From Candidatus Fermentithermobacillaceae bacterium (GTDB lineage: Bacteria > Bacillota > Sulfobacillia > Fermentithermobacillales > Fermentithermobacillaceae): a stretch of 64,000 nucleotides of DNA. Below the pieces are notes generated by a model, which saw nothing but the letters and a program-made list of their open reading frames with translations, did no database searches and had not been told where the DNA came from. Where the stretch lies: NCBI GenBank assembly GCA_012841375.1, contig DUUV01000081.1, positions 20,826-84,825 on the forward strand, given 5' to 3'. The stretch's first letter is position 1; the number at the start of each line of letters is the position of its first letter. Made by a program: the position numbers and the translations under genes. Below are positions 1 to 8,292 of this stretch, one piece after another.

Positions 1-1
1 T

Positions 2-286
2 GACTTCGTGTACTTCGACCCGCCCTACCTGCCTCTCGGCGGTACGGCAGTGTTCACCTCTTATACGGGAGAAGGATTTGACGTATCCGAACAGGAACGT
101 CTTGCCGAAGTGTTTAGACGGCTGAGCCGCAAAGGTGTCTTTGTCATGCTGAGCAACTCTGACGTGCCTCTGGTGAGACGGCTCTACCGGGGTTTCCGGA
201 TCGATACGATACAGGCGGCCAGGGCGATAAGCTGCAGGGGCGACAGGCGCGGGCTGGTCGGTGAAGTCATCATAACCGGCTATTGA
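2..286 (+). CDS. D12-class (Dam-like) DNA adenine methyltransferase, C-terminal part, truncated by left window edge
   Basis: Frame open to the left edge; DFVYFDPPYLPL matches the DPPY catalytic motif with typical Dam-family C-terminal layout. Confidence 0.8.
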   Translation, partial: DFVYFDPPYLPLGGTAVFTSYTGEGFDVSEQERLAEVFRRLSRKGVFVMLSNSDVPLVRRLYRGFRIDTIQAARAISCRGDRRGLVGEVIITGY

Positions 287-1453
287 TTGGGGGTGACAGA
301 AGTGATCTCGGAAAAGCGACTATTGGAGCTCTTGAGGAACCTGGTTCGTACGAAATCGGTCAATCCCGACCTGGTCCAGGGAGGAAACGGAGAGGCCGAA
401 ATCGCCGCGTATATCGGCGGTCATATGGAATCCATGGGCCTCTCAGTCAGGTACCAGGAGGTGGCTCCTGGCCGGCTGAATGCCATTGGAGTCCTGAAAG
501 GCACGGGCGGGGGTCGGAGCCTGATGCTTAACGGCCATATAGACACGGTCGGTATCGAAGGAATGACCATAGATCCCCTTGACCCGGTGCTTTCCGGTGG
601 GCGCCTGTACGGACGGGGCAGTTTTGACATGAAGGGCGGCGTCGCCGCGATGATAGAGGCCGTTCACGCCGTAGTGGATTCCGGTACCCGCCTCAAAGGC
701 GATGTGGTCGTCGCGTGTGTGTGCGACGAGGAATACGCCAGTATGGGCACTGAAGCGGTGGCCAGGGAGTATGTCACCGACGCGGCCATCGTAACCGAAC
801 CTACCGGAAACCGGGTCTGCGTGGCGCATAAGGGCTTTGCATGGGTCAAAGTCGAGGTAGCCGGCAAGGCGGCTCACGGGTCGCTGCCCTCTGAGGGCGT
901 GGACGCGATAATGGGCGCAGGCAAGTTCTTGTGCGAGGTCGACCGCTATGCCCGGGAGACGCTGTCGACGAAGAAGCACCCTCTCTTAGGCTCGCCATCG
1001 GTACACGCTTCACTGATCGAGGGCGGTACGAATCTGTCGACATATCCTGCCGAATGTGTTGTACAGATGGAGCGTCGCACAATACCGGGTGAAGACCGGG
1101 AAACGGTAGAGAAAGAGATTGAGGGGATTATCGAGGCCGTCAAGGCGCAAGACCCGCTCATCCAGGCGAAGGCGGAGGTGTTCTTCTTGAGGCCCCCGTT
1201 CGAGGTGTCCACGTCGGAGCCTGTGGTACGGGCTGTCAGCGAAGCCGTTGAGGAGACGCTTGGCCGGGAGCCGGAGTATATGGGGTCTCACCCGTGGCTG
1301 GATTCGGCCGTCTTGGCAGAGGCGGGGATACCCACGGTGATCTTCGGTCCTGCCGGTGAAGGCGCCCACAGCGCGGTCGAATATGTCGATTTTCCGTCGG
1401 TAGTAGACACCGCAAGGGTGCTGTTCGCCGCGATCGGGAAGATATCGGGTTGA
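287..1453 (+). CDS. M20 family peptidase / ArgE-DapE-like deacylase
   Basis: NGHIDTV, GRGSFDMKGG, CDEEYASMGTE metal-ligand motifs; start may be GTG 293. Confidence 0.85.
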   Translation: MGVTEVISEKRLLELLRNLVRTKSVNPDLVQGGNGEAEIAAYIGGHMESMGLSVRYQEVAPGRLNAIGVLKGTGGGRSLMLNGHIDTVGIEGMTIDPLDPVLSGGRLYGRGSFDMKGGVAAMIEAVHAVVDSGTRLKGDVVVACVCDEEYASMGTEAVAREYVTDAAIVTEPTGNRVCVAHKGFAWVKVEVAGKAAHGSLPSEGVDAIMGAGKFLCEVDRYARETLSTKKHPLLGSPSVHASLIEGGTNLSTYPAECVVQMERRTIPGEDRETVEKEIEGIIEAVKAQDPLIQAKAEVFFLRPPFEVSTSEPVVRAVSEAVEETLGREPEYMGSHPWLDSAVLAEAGIPTVIFGPAGEGAHSAVEYVDFPSVVDTARVLFAAIGKISG

Positions 1454-1482
1454 ACCGGTAGAGAGGGTGGGGTTGAGGCTCA

Positions 1483-1878
1483 TTGGGTGTCCATAGGATA
1501 GGCGTGGATGTTGTGACCGTAGACCGCATAAGGCGAAGCCTGGAATCCCATGGAGAGGCTTTCCGCAGGAGGCTCTTGACTCCGGACGAGTCCCGGTACT
1601 GCCGCGGACCTCGCGAAGCGGAGAGGGTGGCCGGCAGGGTTGCCGCGAAAGAGGCCGTCATGAAGGTCCTCGGGGACGGGTGGCCGGCCATCCCTTGGAC
1701 CTCCATCGAAGTGCTTCCGGACGAGTCGGGGCGCCCGATCGCCCGCCTAACCGGAAAGGCTGCCGAGGCCATGAGAGATCTGGGTCTTGCGGCAGTTGAC
1801 GTCTCGATCACCCACGACGGCAACCTGGCTATAGCGGCGGCTCTCGGCGCCGGCCCTACCGGGGAGGAGACGAGATGA
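1483..1878 (+). CDS. acpS: holo-[acyl-carrier-protein] synthase
   Basis: GVHRIGVDVVTVDRIRR, RVAAKEAVMKVLG motifs. Confidence 0.92.
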   Translation: MGVHRIGVDVVTVDRIRRSLESHGEAFRRRLLTPDESRYCRGPREAERVAGRVAAKEAVMKVLGDGWPAIPWTSIEVLPDESGRPIARLTGKAAEAMRDLGLAAVDVSITHDGNLAIAAALGAGPTGEETR

Positions 1879-3482
1879 GATACTTGGCCAGCGCGGAAGA
1901 GATGAGGGATATCGATCGTAGGGCCGTTATGGCAGGCATACCGGTGTCGGTCCTCATGGAGAACGCAGGCCGGGCTCTCTCTGTCGAGGCCCTGGAGATG
2001 ATCGCAGAACGGTGCGGCGGCCCCGTGGTCGTGTTGGCGGGTCCCGGTCAGAACGGTGGGGACGGGTTGTGCGCGGCAAGACACCTGTCGTCTCGAGGCC
2101 TCCCCGTGAAGGTGGTTCTGTTCGCGTCTCCCCCCCGGATGACTGCCGAATCCAGAGCGAACCTTGATGCGTTGCGGGCGTACCCGGTGGAAGTCTTCCA
2201 TGTGACCGGCGGCGGGACGAGATTCCACGAGATACGCGATGGTCTCGGCGATGCCGCCCTAATTGTGGACGCCCTCCTTGGAACAGGTCAGAAAGGCGCC
2301 CCAAGGCCTCCCATGGACGAGGCAGTAAGATGGGCCGGTGAGGCCGGAGTTCCTATCGTGGCATGCGATGTACCGACGGGTGTCGACTCAGATACAGGAC
2401 GCGTCTTCCAGCCGGCCGTCAGGGCAGACGTAACGGTGACGATGGGCCTTCCCAAACGGGGGCTGTACGTCTATCCGGGACGCAAGTACGCGGGACGCAT
2501 CGTCGTGGAGTCTCTCGGGTTGCCCCCTTCTCTCATCTCAGGCCCGTTTCCGGTGTCGGCAGTAACCCTGGAGGACGCCCGAAGGCTCATCCCACGTAGG
2601 GAGGCTGACCACCATAAAGGACGCTCAGGTCATGTCCTGGTGATCGCAGGTTCAGAAAGCATGCCCGGGGCGGCGGCGCTGGCTTCCAAAGCCGCTCTGC
2701 GAGCAGGGGCCGGGACCGTGACGCTGGCCTGCCCGCGGGAGGTCTACCGGGTGTGCGCCCAAATGGTGCCCGAAGTGATGGTTGTCGCCGCGGCCGACGG
2801 CGGCTTGTTTTCGGTTAGGGATGACCAAATGGCTGCAATAGAGGGTCTTCTCGCCAAGTCCAGGAGCGCCGTGATAGGCCCCGGTCTGGGGCGGGGCGAG
2901 TCGCAGGAGGCATTCATTGACCGTTGCCTCGCGCTCATGACGTCAACGGGCACGCCCTGCGTCATCGACGCCGATGGCCTCAACGGTCTCTCGACCATAG
3001 GCGGCCTATCATATCTCGCCGGCCTTGAGGGCAAGTTTATCCTGACTCCCCATCCCGGTGAGCTTTCAAGGCTCTTGGGTGTAGACATCCAAGATATCGA
3101 AAGAGATCGTTTGGCTGCGGCAAGAGAGGCAGCGTCAAGAGGGAAAAGTGTGGTGTGTTTGAAGGGAGCCGGGACGTGCGTGGCGAACTCGGTAGGTAGC
3201 ATCACCGTAAACACTACGGGAGATCCGGCGATGGCGACGGCAGGGTCCGGCGATGTCTTGTCAGGCGTGATCGCCGCCCTTATTTCACAGGGTCTTCCGC
3301 TATATGAAGCGGCTTGGCTGGGAGTTTTTTGGCACGGCCTTTCGGGAGAGATAGCCGTGAGGAAAGCCGGGTCTTACGGGGTGCTCGCGGGCGAGGTAAG
3401 CGACAGTCTTCCCGGGGCCCGCAGGGTTATTGTGGGAGGTGAACGACCCGGCGTCAGGGTCAACCAAGAGTGGCCAAGCTGA
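1875..3482 (+). CDS. nnrD: bifunctional NAD(P)H-hydrate epimerase / ADP-dependent NAD(P)H-hydrate dehydratase
   Basis: N-terminal YjeF_N (GPGQNGGDGLCAARHL), C-terminal carbohydrate-kinase-like domain (HKGRSGHVLVIAGS, GTGDPAMATAGSGDVLSG). Confidence 0.93.
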   Translation: MRYLASAEEMRDIDRRAVMAGIPVSVLMENAGRALSVEALEMIAERCGGPVVVLAGPGQNGGDGLCAARHLSSRGLPVKVVLFASPPRMTAESRANLDALRAYPVEVFHVTGGGTRFHEIRDGLGDAALIVDALLGTGQKGAPRPPMDEAVRWAGEAGVPIVACDVPTGVDSDTGRVFQPAVRADVTVTMGLPKRGLYVYPGRKYAGRIVVESLGLPPSLISGPFPVSAVTLEDARRLIPRREADHHKGRSGHVLVIAGSESMPGAAALASKAALRAGAGTVTLACPREVYRVCAQMVPEVMVVAAADGGLFSVRDDQMAAIEGLLAKSRSAVIGPGLGRGESQEAFIDRCLALMTSTGTPCVIDADGLNGLSTIGGLSYLAGLEGKFILTPHPGELSRLLGVDIQDIERDRLAAAREAASRGKSVVCLKGAGTCVANSVGSITVNTTGDPAMATAGSGDVLSGVIAALISQGLPLYEAAWLGVFWHGLSGEIAVRKAGSYGVLAGEVSDSLPGARRVIVGGERPGVRVNQEWPS

Positions 3483-3748
3483 AACGAGTCGTGGTGGGGC
3501 TTACAGAAGAAGTGCTGTCCGGCATCGACAGTCTCACCCAAGAGACAAACCGGTGCCGTTCCACGTTGATAAGAGAAGCATGTTCGTTTTACATCCAAGA
3601 GAAACGCCGCGCCATTCTCCGTGAGAAGATGAGAATCGGATATCTCGAGATGGCAGAGCTTAACCGAAGGCTGGCAGAGGAACTCGGCGCCGACCTCTAC
3701 GAAGGAGATGACTGGTACGGCGACGAGCGCGTCTGGAGGAAGGCTTGA
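3470..3748 (+). CDS. ribbon-helix-helix (CopG/MazE-like) antitoxin
   Basis: Short RHH-like N-terminus (KRVVVGLTEEVLSGIDSL...RSTLIREACSFYI) directly upstream of mazF; overlaps nnrD end by 13 bp. Confidence 0.82.
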   Translation: MAKLKRVVVGLTEEVLSGIDSLTQETNRCRSTLIREACSFYIQEKRRAILREKMRIGYLEMAELNRRLAEELGADLYEGDDWYGDERVWRKA

Positions 3749-4099
3749 TTGGAACCGACAAGGGGCGACATCTACTTCGCCGATCTGAGTCCCGTAGTCG
3801 GCTCAGAACAGGGAGGTTTCAGGCCCGTCTTAATCATCCAGAACGATATCGGCAATAAGTACAGCCCTACCGTTATCATCTCTGCGATCACCTCTCAGAT
3901 CCAAAAGGCTCGTCTTCCTACTCACATTGAGCTTTCGGCTCGTTCCTCCGGCCTTGAGAAGGACTCCGTCATTTTGCTGGAACAGGTTAGGACCATAGAC
4001 AAACGCCGGCTGAAGAGGCGGGTTGCCAGACTCGACGACGAGATCATGGAAAAAGTGGACGAGGCTCTGGCGATCTCTGTGGGACTCAAGCCGGTATAA
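3749..4099 (+). CDS. mazF: MazF/NdoA family endoribonuclease toxin
   Basis: [29 protein letters not shown], typical PemK/MazF. Confidence 0.95.
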   Translation: MEPTRGDIYFADLSPVVGSEQGGFRPVLIIQNDIGNKYSPTVIISAITSQIQKARLPTHIELSARSSGLEKDSVILLEQVRTIDKRRLKRRVARLDDEIMEKVDEALAISVGLKPV

Positions 4100-4116
4100 A
4101 GAAAGGGAGAGGTAGC

Positions 4117-5148
4117 GTGGACTTTGCTGGAATGGGGTTTCGTCGTGTCAGACTCGCGGAGACTCCTACTCCGTTCGAAGAGGCGCCCCGGTTCTCCAAG
4201 GTTCTCGGAGGACCCACCGTTTTCTTGAAGAGAGATGACGCCACCGGGTTGGCCCTCGGGGGAAACAAAGCAAGAAAACTTGAACTGTTGATGGGTGAGA
4301 TGCTGGAACAGGGGGCGGACACCGTCATCACCTGTGGCGGCCCCCAATCAAATCACGCCAGGATGACGGCAGCCGCCGCGCGGAAACTGGGAGTTCACCC
4401 GGTCCTGGTCCTGGACGGGGACGACCCCGGGACGCGCCAAGGGAATCTTCTCTTGGACCACCTCCTTGGCGCCGAGATAATCTTCTCAGGTTCAAGGAGC
4501 GCCTGCGACCTACTTGACGAAGTGAGAGATAAGGTCGCCTCCCAGGGCCGAAAGCCCTATGTTGTGCCCTTGGGCGGGTCCAGCCCACTGGGAGCGCTGG
4601 CGTATATGGAATGTGTGGAAGAGATTGTGGCAGAGTCCAAGGCCCTTGGAGTTTCGCCCAAGGCCCTCTACGTGGCCTCAGGGTCTGTGGGTACTCTGGC
4701 CGGGCTTATCATGGGAAAAGTGGCTTTCGAGGCGCCCTTCTCCGTTCGCGGGTTTGCGGTCAGCCCCGGTGTCGAGGCAAAAACCGAGCGTACGGTCGAG
4801 CTTATGAAGGAATCCATATCTCTCCTCCGGTCTCGCGTGTCGCACCCGGGCCCCGACCTTTGCCGGCTTTTCGATTACGGTCTCGAGGGCCTTTCGGCCC
4901 TTGTGAATATCGATGGGAGTGAGGTTGGCGAGGGCTATGCCATCCCGACAGAGGCCGGGCTCGAGGCAATCCGGCTCTTGGCCCGCAACGAAGGAGTGCT
5001 TACCGACCCGGTGTACACCGCGAAAGCACTGGCGGGCCTTGTAAGAGACGCCAGAGCAGGTGTGTATTCCAAAGATGACTCAGTGATCTTCCTTCATACC
5101 GGAGGTGTCCCGTCGGACTTCGCCTTCGTGGAAGCGCTTTCGAGATGA
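4117..5148 (+). CDS. PLP-dependent D-cysteine desulfhydrase / ACC deaminase family protein
   Basis: FLKRDDATGLALGGNKARKLE PLP-lysine motif; CGGPQSNHARMTAA. Confidence 0.87.
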   Translation: MDFAGMGFRRVRLAETPTPFEEAPRFSKVLGGPTVFLKRDDATGLALGGNKARKLELLMGEMLEQGADTVITCGGPQSNHARMTAAAARKLGVHPVLVLDGDDPGTRQGNLLLDHLLGAEIIFSGSRSACDLLDEVRDKVASQGRKPYVVPLGGSSPLGALAYMECVEEIVAESKALGVSPKALYVASGSVGTLAGLIMGKVAFEAPFSVRGFAVSPGVEAKTERTVELMKESISLLRSRVSHPGPDLCRLFDYGLEGLSALVNIDGSEVGEGYAIPTEAGLEAIRLLARNEGVLTDPVYTAKALAGLVRDARAGVYSKDDSVIFLHTGGVPSDFAFVEALSR

Positions 5149-5194
5149 GGATGAAGGCGGTGTTTTCCTGCAATTAGAGGGGAGGAATCGGAGA

Positions 5195-5902
5195 ATGAGA
5201 CCCATCATTGGAATTACGGCGAACTACAACGAGGAACACAACGCTGCTACGGTACCAATGACTTACATCAACGCAGTGCTGGAAGCGGGCGGCAAGCCCC
5301 TTCTAATCCCGGTCATGCCCGACGATGTCGCCGAAGAGAACCTTTCAGTCATCGACGCCCTGCTCATCCCGGGCGGCGTCGACCTAGACCCGCGCCACTT
5401 CAACGAGCGGCACAGTCCGAAGTTGGGGAGGATTAACCCGCTCCTCGACGCGCTGGAACTCGGACTCGTGAAGAAAGCCCTGGCGATGAACATGCCGATG
5501 CTGGGTATCTGCAGGGGGTGCCAGCTTATCACCGTGGCGGCGGGAGGCTCCCTCGTGCAAGACATCGGAACCCAGATAGGAGGAGCCCAGAAACACGTCC
5601 AACAGGCTCCGCGCTGGTACGGCACTCACGATGTAGTGATCCAGGAAGGATCATTGTTTGAACGAGTCTTCGGAACCAGGAGGCTTGTGACCAATTCATA
5701 CCACCACCAGTCCATAAAGAACCCTGGCGACGGTTTCTCGGTGACGGCCCACGCCCTTGACGGGGTTGTCGAAGGGGCCGAATACAACAAAGGCTTCTGC
5801 CTCTGCATCCAGTGGCATCCGGAGGCCATGTGGACGAAGAACCCGGTGTTCCTCGAGCCTTTCAAGGCCCTGGTGAAAGCCGCCAAGGGAGAACCGGTCT
5901 AG
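5195..5902 (+). CDS. gamma-glutamyl-GABA hydrolase-like class I glutamine amidotransferase (PuuD family)
   Basis: IPGGVDLDPRHF, GICRGCQLI, VTNSYHHQSI, CIQWHPE; ORF-track start (5105) is over-extended, MRPIIGITANY starts at 5195. Confidence 0.88.
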   Translation: MRPIIGITANYNEEHNAATVPMTYINAVLEAGGKPLLIPVMPDDVAEENLSVIDALLIPGGVDLDPRHFNERHSPKLGRINPLLDALELGLVKKALAMNMPMLGICRGCQLITVAAGGSLVQDIGTQIGGAQKHVQQAPRWYGTHDVVIQEGSLFERVFGTRRLVTNSYHHQSIKNPGDGFSVTAHALDGVVEGAEYNKGFCLCIQWHPEAMWTKNPVFLEPFKALVKAAKGEPV

Positions 5903-7012
5903 ATGTCGTCTCCCTCCAAGAGACCCCGCGTCAGGGAAGCCGGCATCGAGATAGGATCCCTCTCGCCGGGACCAAAGAACAGCATCCTGGACGTGCCCGG
6001 TGTGGCAGTGGGACACACCACCCTCGTCGAAGGCGACGGGGCTTTGGTTGTTGGGAAAGGTCCCGTACGAACCGGTGTTACCGCGGTTCTTCCCCACGGA
6101 GGGAACCTTTTCCGGGAGAAGGTCCGGGGTGCCGTCCACGTGATCAACGGTTTCGGCAAGGCTACCGGTCTAGCCCAGGTCCAGGAGTTGGGAGTCATAG
6201 AGACGCCCATAGTCCTCACCAACACGTTGTCGGTGGGTACGGCTTGGGATGCCCTGTGCGAATACATGCTGGCGCAAAATGAGGAGATCGGGACGACTAC
6301 CGGGACCGTCAACCCTCTGGTGGCGGAGTGCAACGATGGGTACCTGAATGATATCAGAGGGAGGCACGTAAAGCGCGAGCACGTGTTGAGCGCGCTCACG
6401 GGAGCTTCAACGGAGGTGTGCCCCGAAGGCAATGTGGGCGCAGGCACCGGTATGTCCTGCCTTGGGTTCAAGGGTGGGATCGGGACATCGTCCAGACGCC
6501 TTACGGGCGACATTGAGGACAGGTTTCTCGGCGTGCTTGTGCTCGCCAATTTCGGTTCTCTCAGGGACCTGTTGATAGCCGGGGTTCCGGTAGGGGCTCT
6601 GTTGGCGGACCGCAGAGTACCCGATGCCCCTCCCGGGTCCGTAGTTGTCGTAATCGGCACCGATGCCCCCCTGTCAGACAGGCAGCTCGGGAGGATTGCC
6701 AGGCGCGCGCAGGCGGGACTGGCGAAGGTAGGCTCCGTCTTCTCCAATGGGAGTGGTGATTTCGCCATCGCCTTTTCGACGGAAGGCCGTGTCAGCCACT
6801 CCTCTCAAGGCATGATAGTTGAGACGAGGTTGAGGGACGATTCAAAGGAAATGGCGGCTGTGTTCAGGGCAACGGTGGAAGCCGTCGAAGAGGCGGTCCT
6901 AAACGCGCTATTCGCCGCCAAGTCCATGATCGGGAGAGACGGCAACGCGCGGGAAGGCCTGCCCGTGGACGAGGTTCGGTCCATTCTCGTGTCGAGAGGA
7001 GTCATTAAGTAG
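5903..7012 (+). CDS. P1 family (DmpA / S58) peptidase
   Basis: NSILDVPGVAVGHTTL, TNTLSVGTAWDAL, GAGTGMSCLGFKGGIGTSSR autoprocessing region. Confidence 0.88.
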   Translation: MSSPSKRPRVREAGIEIGSLSPGPKNSILDVPGVAVGHTTLVEGDGALVVGKGPVRTGVTAVLPHGGNLFREKVRGAVHVINGFGKATGLAQVQELGVIETPIVLTNTLSVGTAWDALCEYMLAQNEEIGTTTGTVNPLVAECNDGYLNDIRGRHVKREHVLSALTGASTEVCPEGNVGAGTGMSCLGFKGGIGTSSRRLTGDIEDRFLGVLVLANFGSLRDLLIAGVPVGALLADRRVPDAPPGSVVVVIGTDAPLSDRQLGRIARRAQAGLAKVGSVFSNGSGDFAIAFSTEGRVSHSSQGMIVETRLRDDSKEMAAVFRATVEAVEEAVLNALFAAKSMIGRDGNAREGLPVDEVRSILVSRGVIK

Positions 7013-7087
7013 GTTCGAGTAAGTTGGTCTCTTGCAGAGGGATATGAACGTTAATCGTAGAACTGAGTTGTCTCAGCTTGATGAACA

Positions 7088-7741
7088 GTGAGGAGGATGA
7101 CTATGTCCCAACCGCCCCGCAAATCAAGGAGGCCCTCGTACTTATCGGGTCCGGGTAGTCCGTCCCCACTCACTGATCGAGAACCGAAGGAAGCCCGCGG
7201 TGTACCGTCCCCGGAGGAGACTGCCAAGGAACCCGAGGAGGACCGCGAGCTCTTATCGTGGAAAGTCTGGCTCCTCCCCAGGAGGCCTTTGGTGTCGACC
7301 GTGGTTGTGGGAGTGATTTTGCTCAGCATTTACCTGGCCTATTGGGCTTTTCCACAGCTCGTCTTCGTCGGCCTCATCACCTTGATCCTCATAAACAGGC
7401 TGGCACCGTATCTCTTCCCCGTGAGATACTTCCTGAGCGAACAAAAGGCAGGATACAAGACGTTTTTGGCTGCCGATTCGAGGCCTTGGGGCAGGTTCTT
7501 CACGTACTACAAGTATAACGACGGGATCCTCCTATCCAACGATACCCGGTCCATACGAGGTAGGTTGCGTGAAGGGCTTTTCATGTACTACGGCAAAGAT
7601 ACCCCGGTCGAAGAGGTTCTCTCCATCATCACCTCAAAGCTCCCGTCTCCGGAAGAGGCGATGAAGCCTAAGGAAGATACCGGTTATAAAGGTGGGCTGA
7701 GCTCCGCTGTCCGGCGGGTCCGCCGTCTCCGGGGTAAGTAG
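7088..7741 (+). CDS. uncharacterised membrane protein upstream of the MutL/GlmL-like gene
   Basis: Proline/charged N-terminus then two hydrophobic segments (VSTVVVGVILLSIYLAYWAF, LVFVGLITLILINRLAPYLFPV). Confidence 0.65.
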   Translation: MRRMTMSQPPRKSRRPSYLSGPGSPSPLTDREPKEARGVPSPEETAKEPEEDRELLSWKVWLLPRRPLVSTVVVGVILLSIYLAYWAFPQLVFVGLITLILINRLAPYLFPVRYFLSEQKAGYKTFLAADSRPWGRFFTYYKYNDGILLSNDTRSIRGRLREGLFMYYGKDTPVEEVLSIITSKLPSPEEAMKPKEDTGYKGGLSSAVRRVRRLRGK

Positions 7742-7828
7742 CAATCACTAGCATCATTTGGATGGAGGAGTAACTGTCGAATTACTGTAGAATAGTCAAG
7801 ATAATTAGAGAACTGGCAGGGGAAAGGG

Positions 7829-8254
7829 GTGACGCTCTTGTTCAATTTTCCGGGGCCCATTGACGAGAAACGCCGCGATGAGTTGATAGAGGCTATCGCC
7901 AAGCGAGTTGAGCAATTCGGTATGATTGTACCGGCCATATTCTTCCTTGAGATGAACAAGCCGCTCAGCTATATTGCCGGGCAGGGAATGCATTTCCTCG
8001 CCCCAATCGCGGGCGTGTTCTTCAACACCTTTGAAGACTACGCCTACTTCTTCGACGACAGGAAGAACGTCGAACTCCTGATCCAGAAACTTGAGAGTCT
8101 GGCGGAGAAGGAGGAAGAACGTTCCAGGGAGCTGAAGGCTCAGAGGAAGGCAAAGAGGGAGGCCCGGAAATCGGGCGGTGCAATGATGGATGAGGCCATG
8201 AAGATGGCCGGTGAGAATCCACCGGAAACACCAGATAACGTTGGCCCAAAGTAA
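7829..8254 (+). CDS. uncharacterised protein upstream of the MutL/GlmL-like gene
   Basis: ORF with hydrophobic central part and charged C-terminal coiled-coil-like tail, collinear with neighbours. Confidence 0.6.
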   Translation: MTLLFNFPGPIDEKRRDELIEAIAKRVEQFGMIVPAIFFLEMNKPLSYIAGQGMHFLAPIAGVFFNTFEDYAYFFDDRKNVELLIQKLESLAEKEEERSRELKAQRKAKREARKSGGAMMDEAMKMAGENPPETPDNVGPK

Positions 8255-8292
8255 GAAGGTTTTTCACGACCTGACATCGTACTAAGTCACTT

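Noticed and set aside
1236-2228. 330-aa minus-strand ORF
   Set aside because: Antisense to M20, acpS and nnrD; no recognisable motif.
3470-4099. MazEF as part of a mobile or defence island
   Set aside because: It sits in the conserved acpS-nnrD neighbourhood with no mobile-element hallmarks; likely a chromosomal housekeeping TA.
5899-6768. 289-aa minus-strand ORF
   Set aside because: Antisense to the DmpA-like peptidase; shadow ORF.
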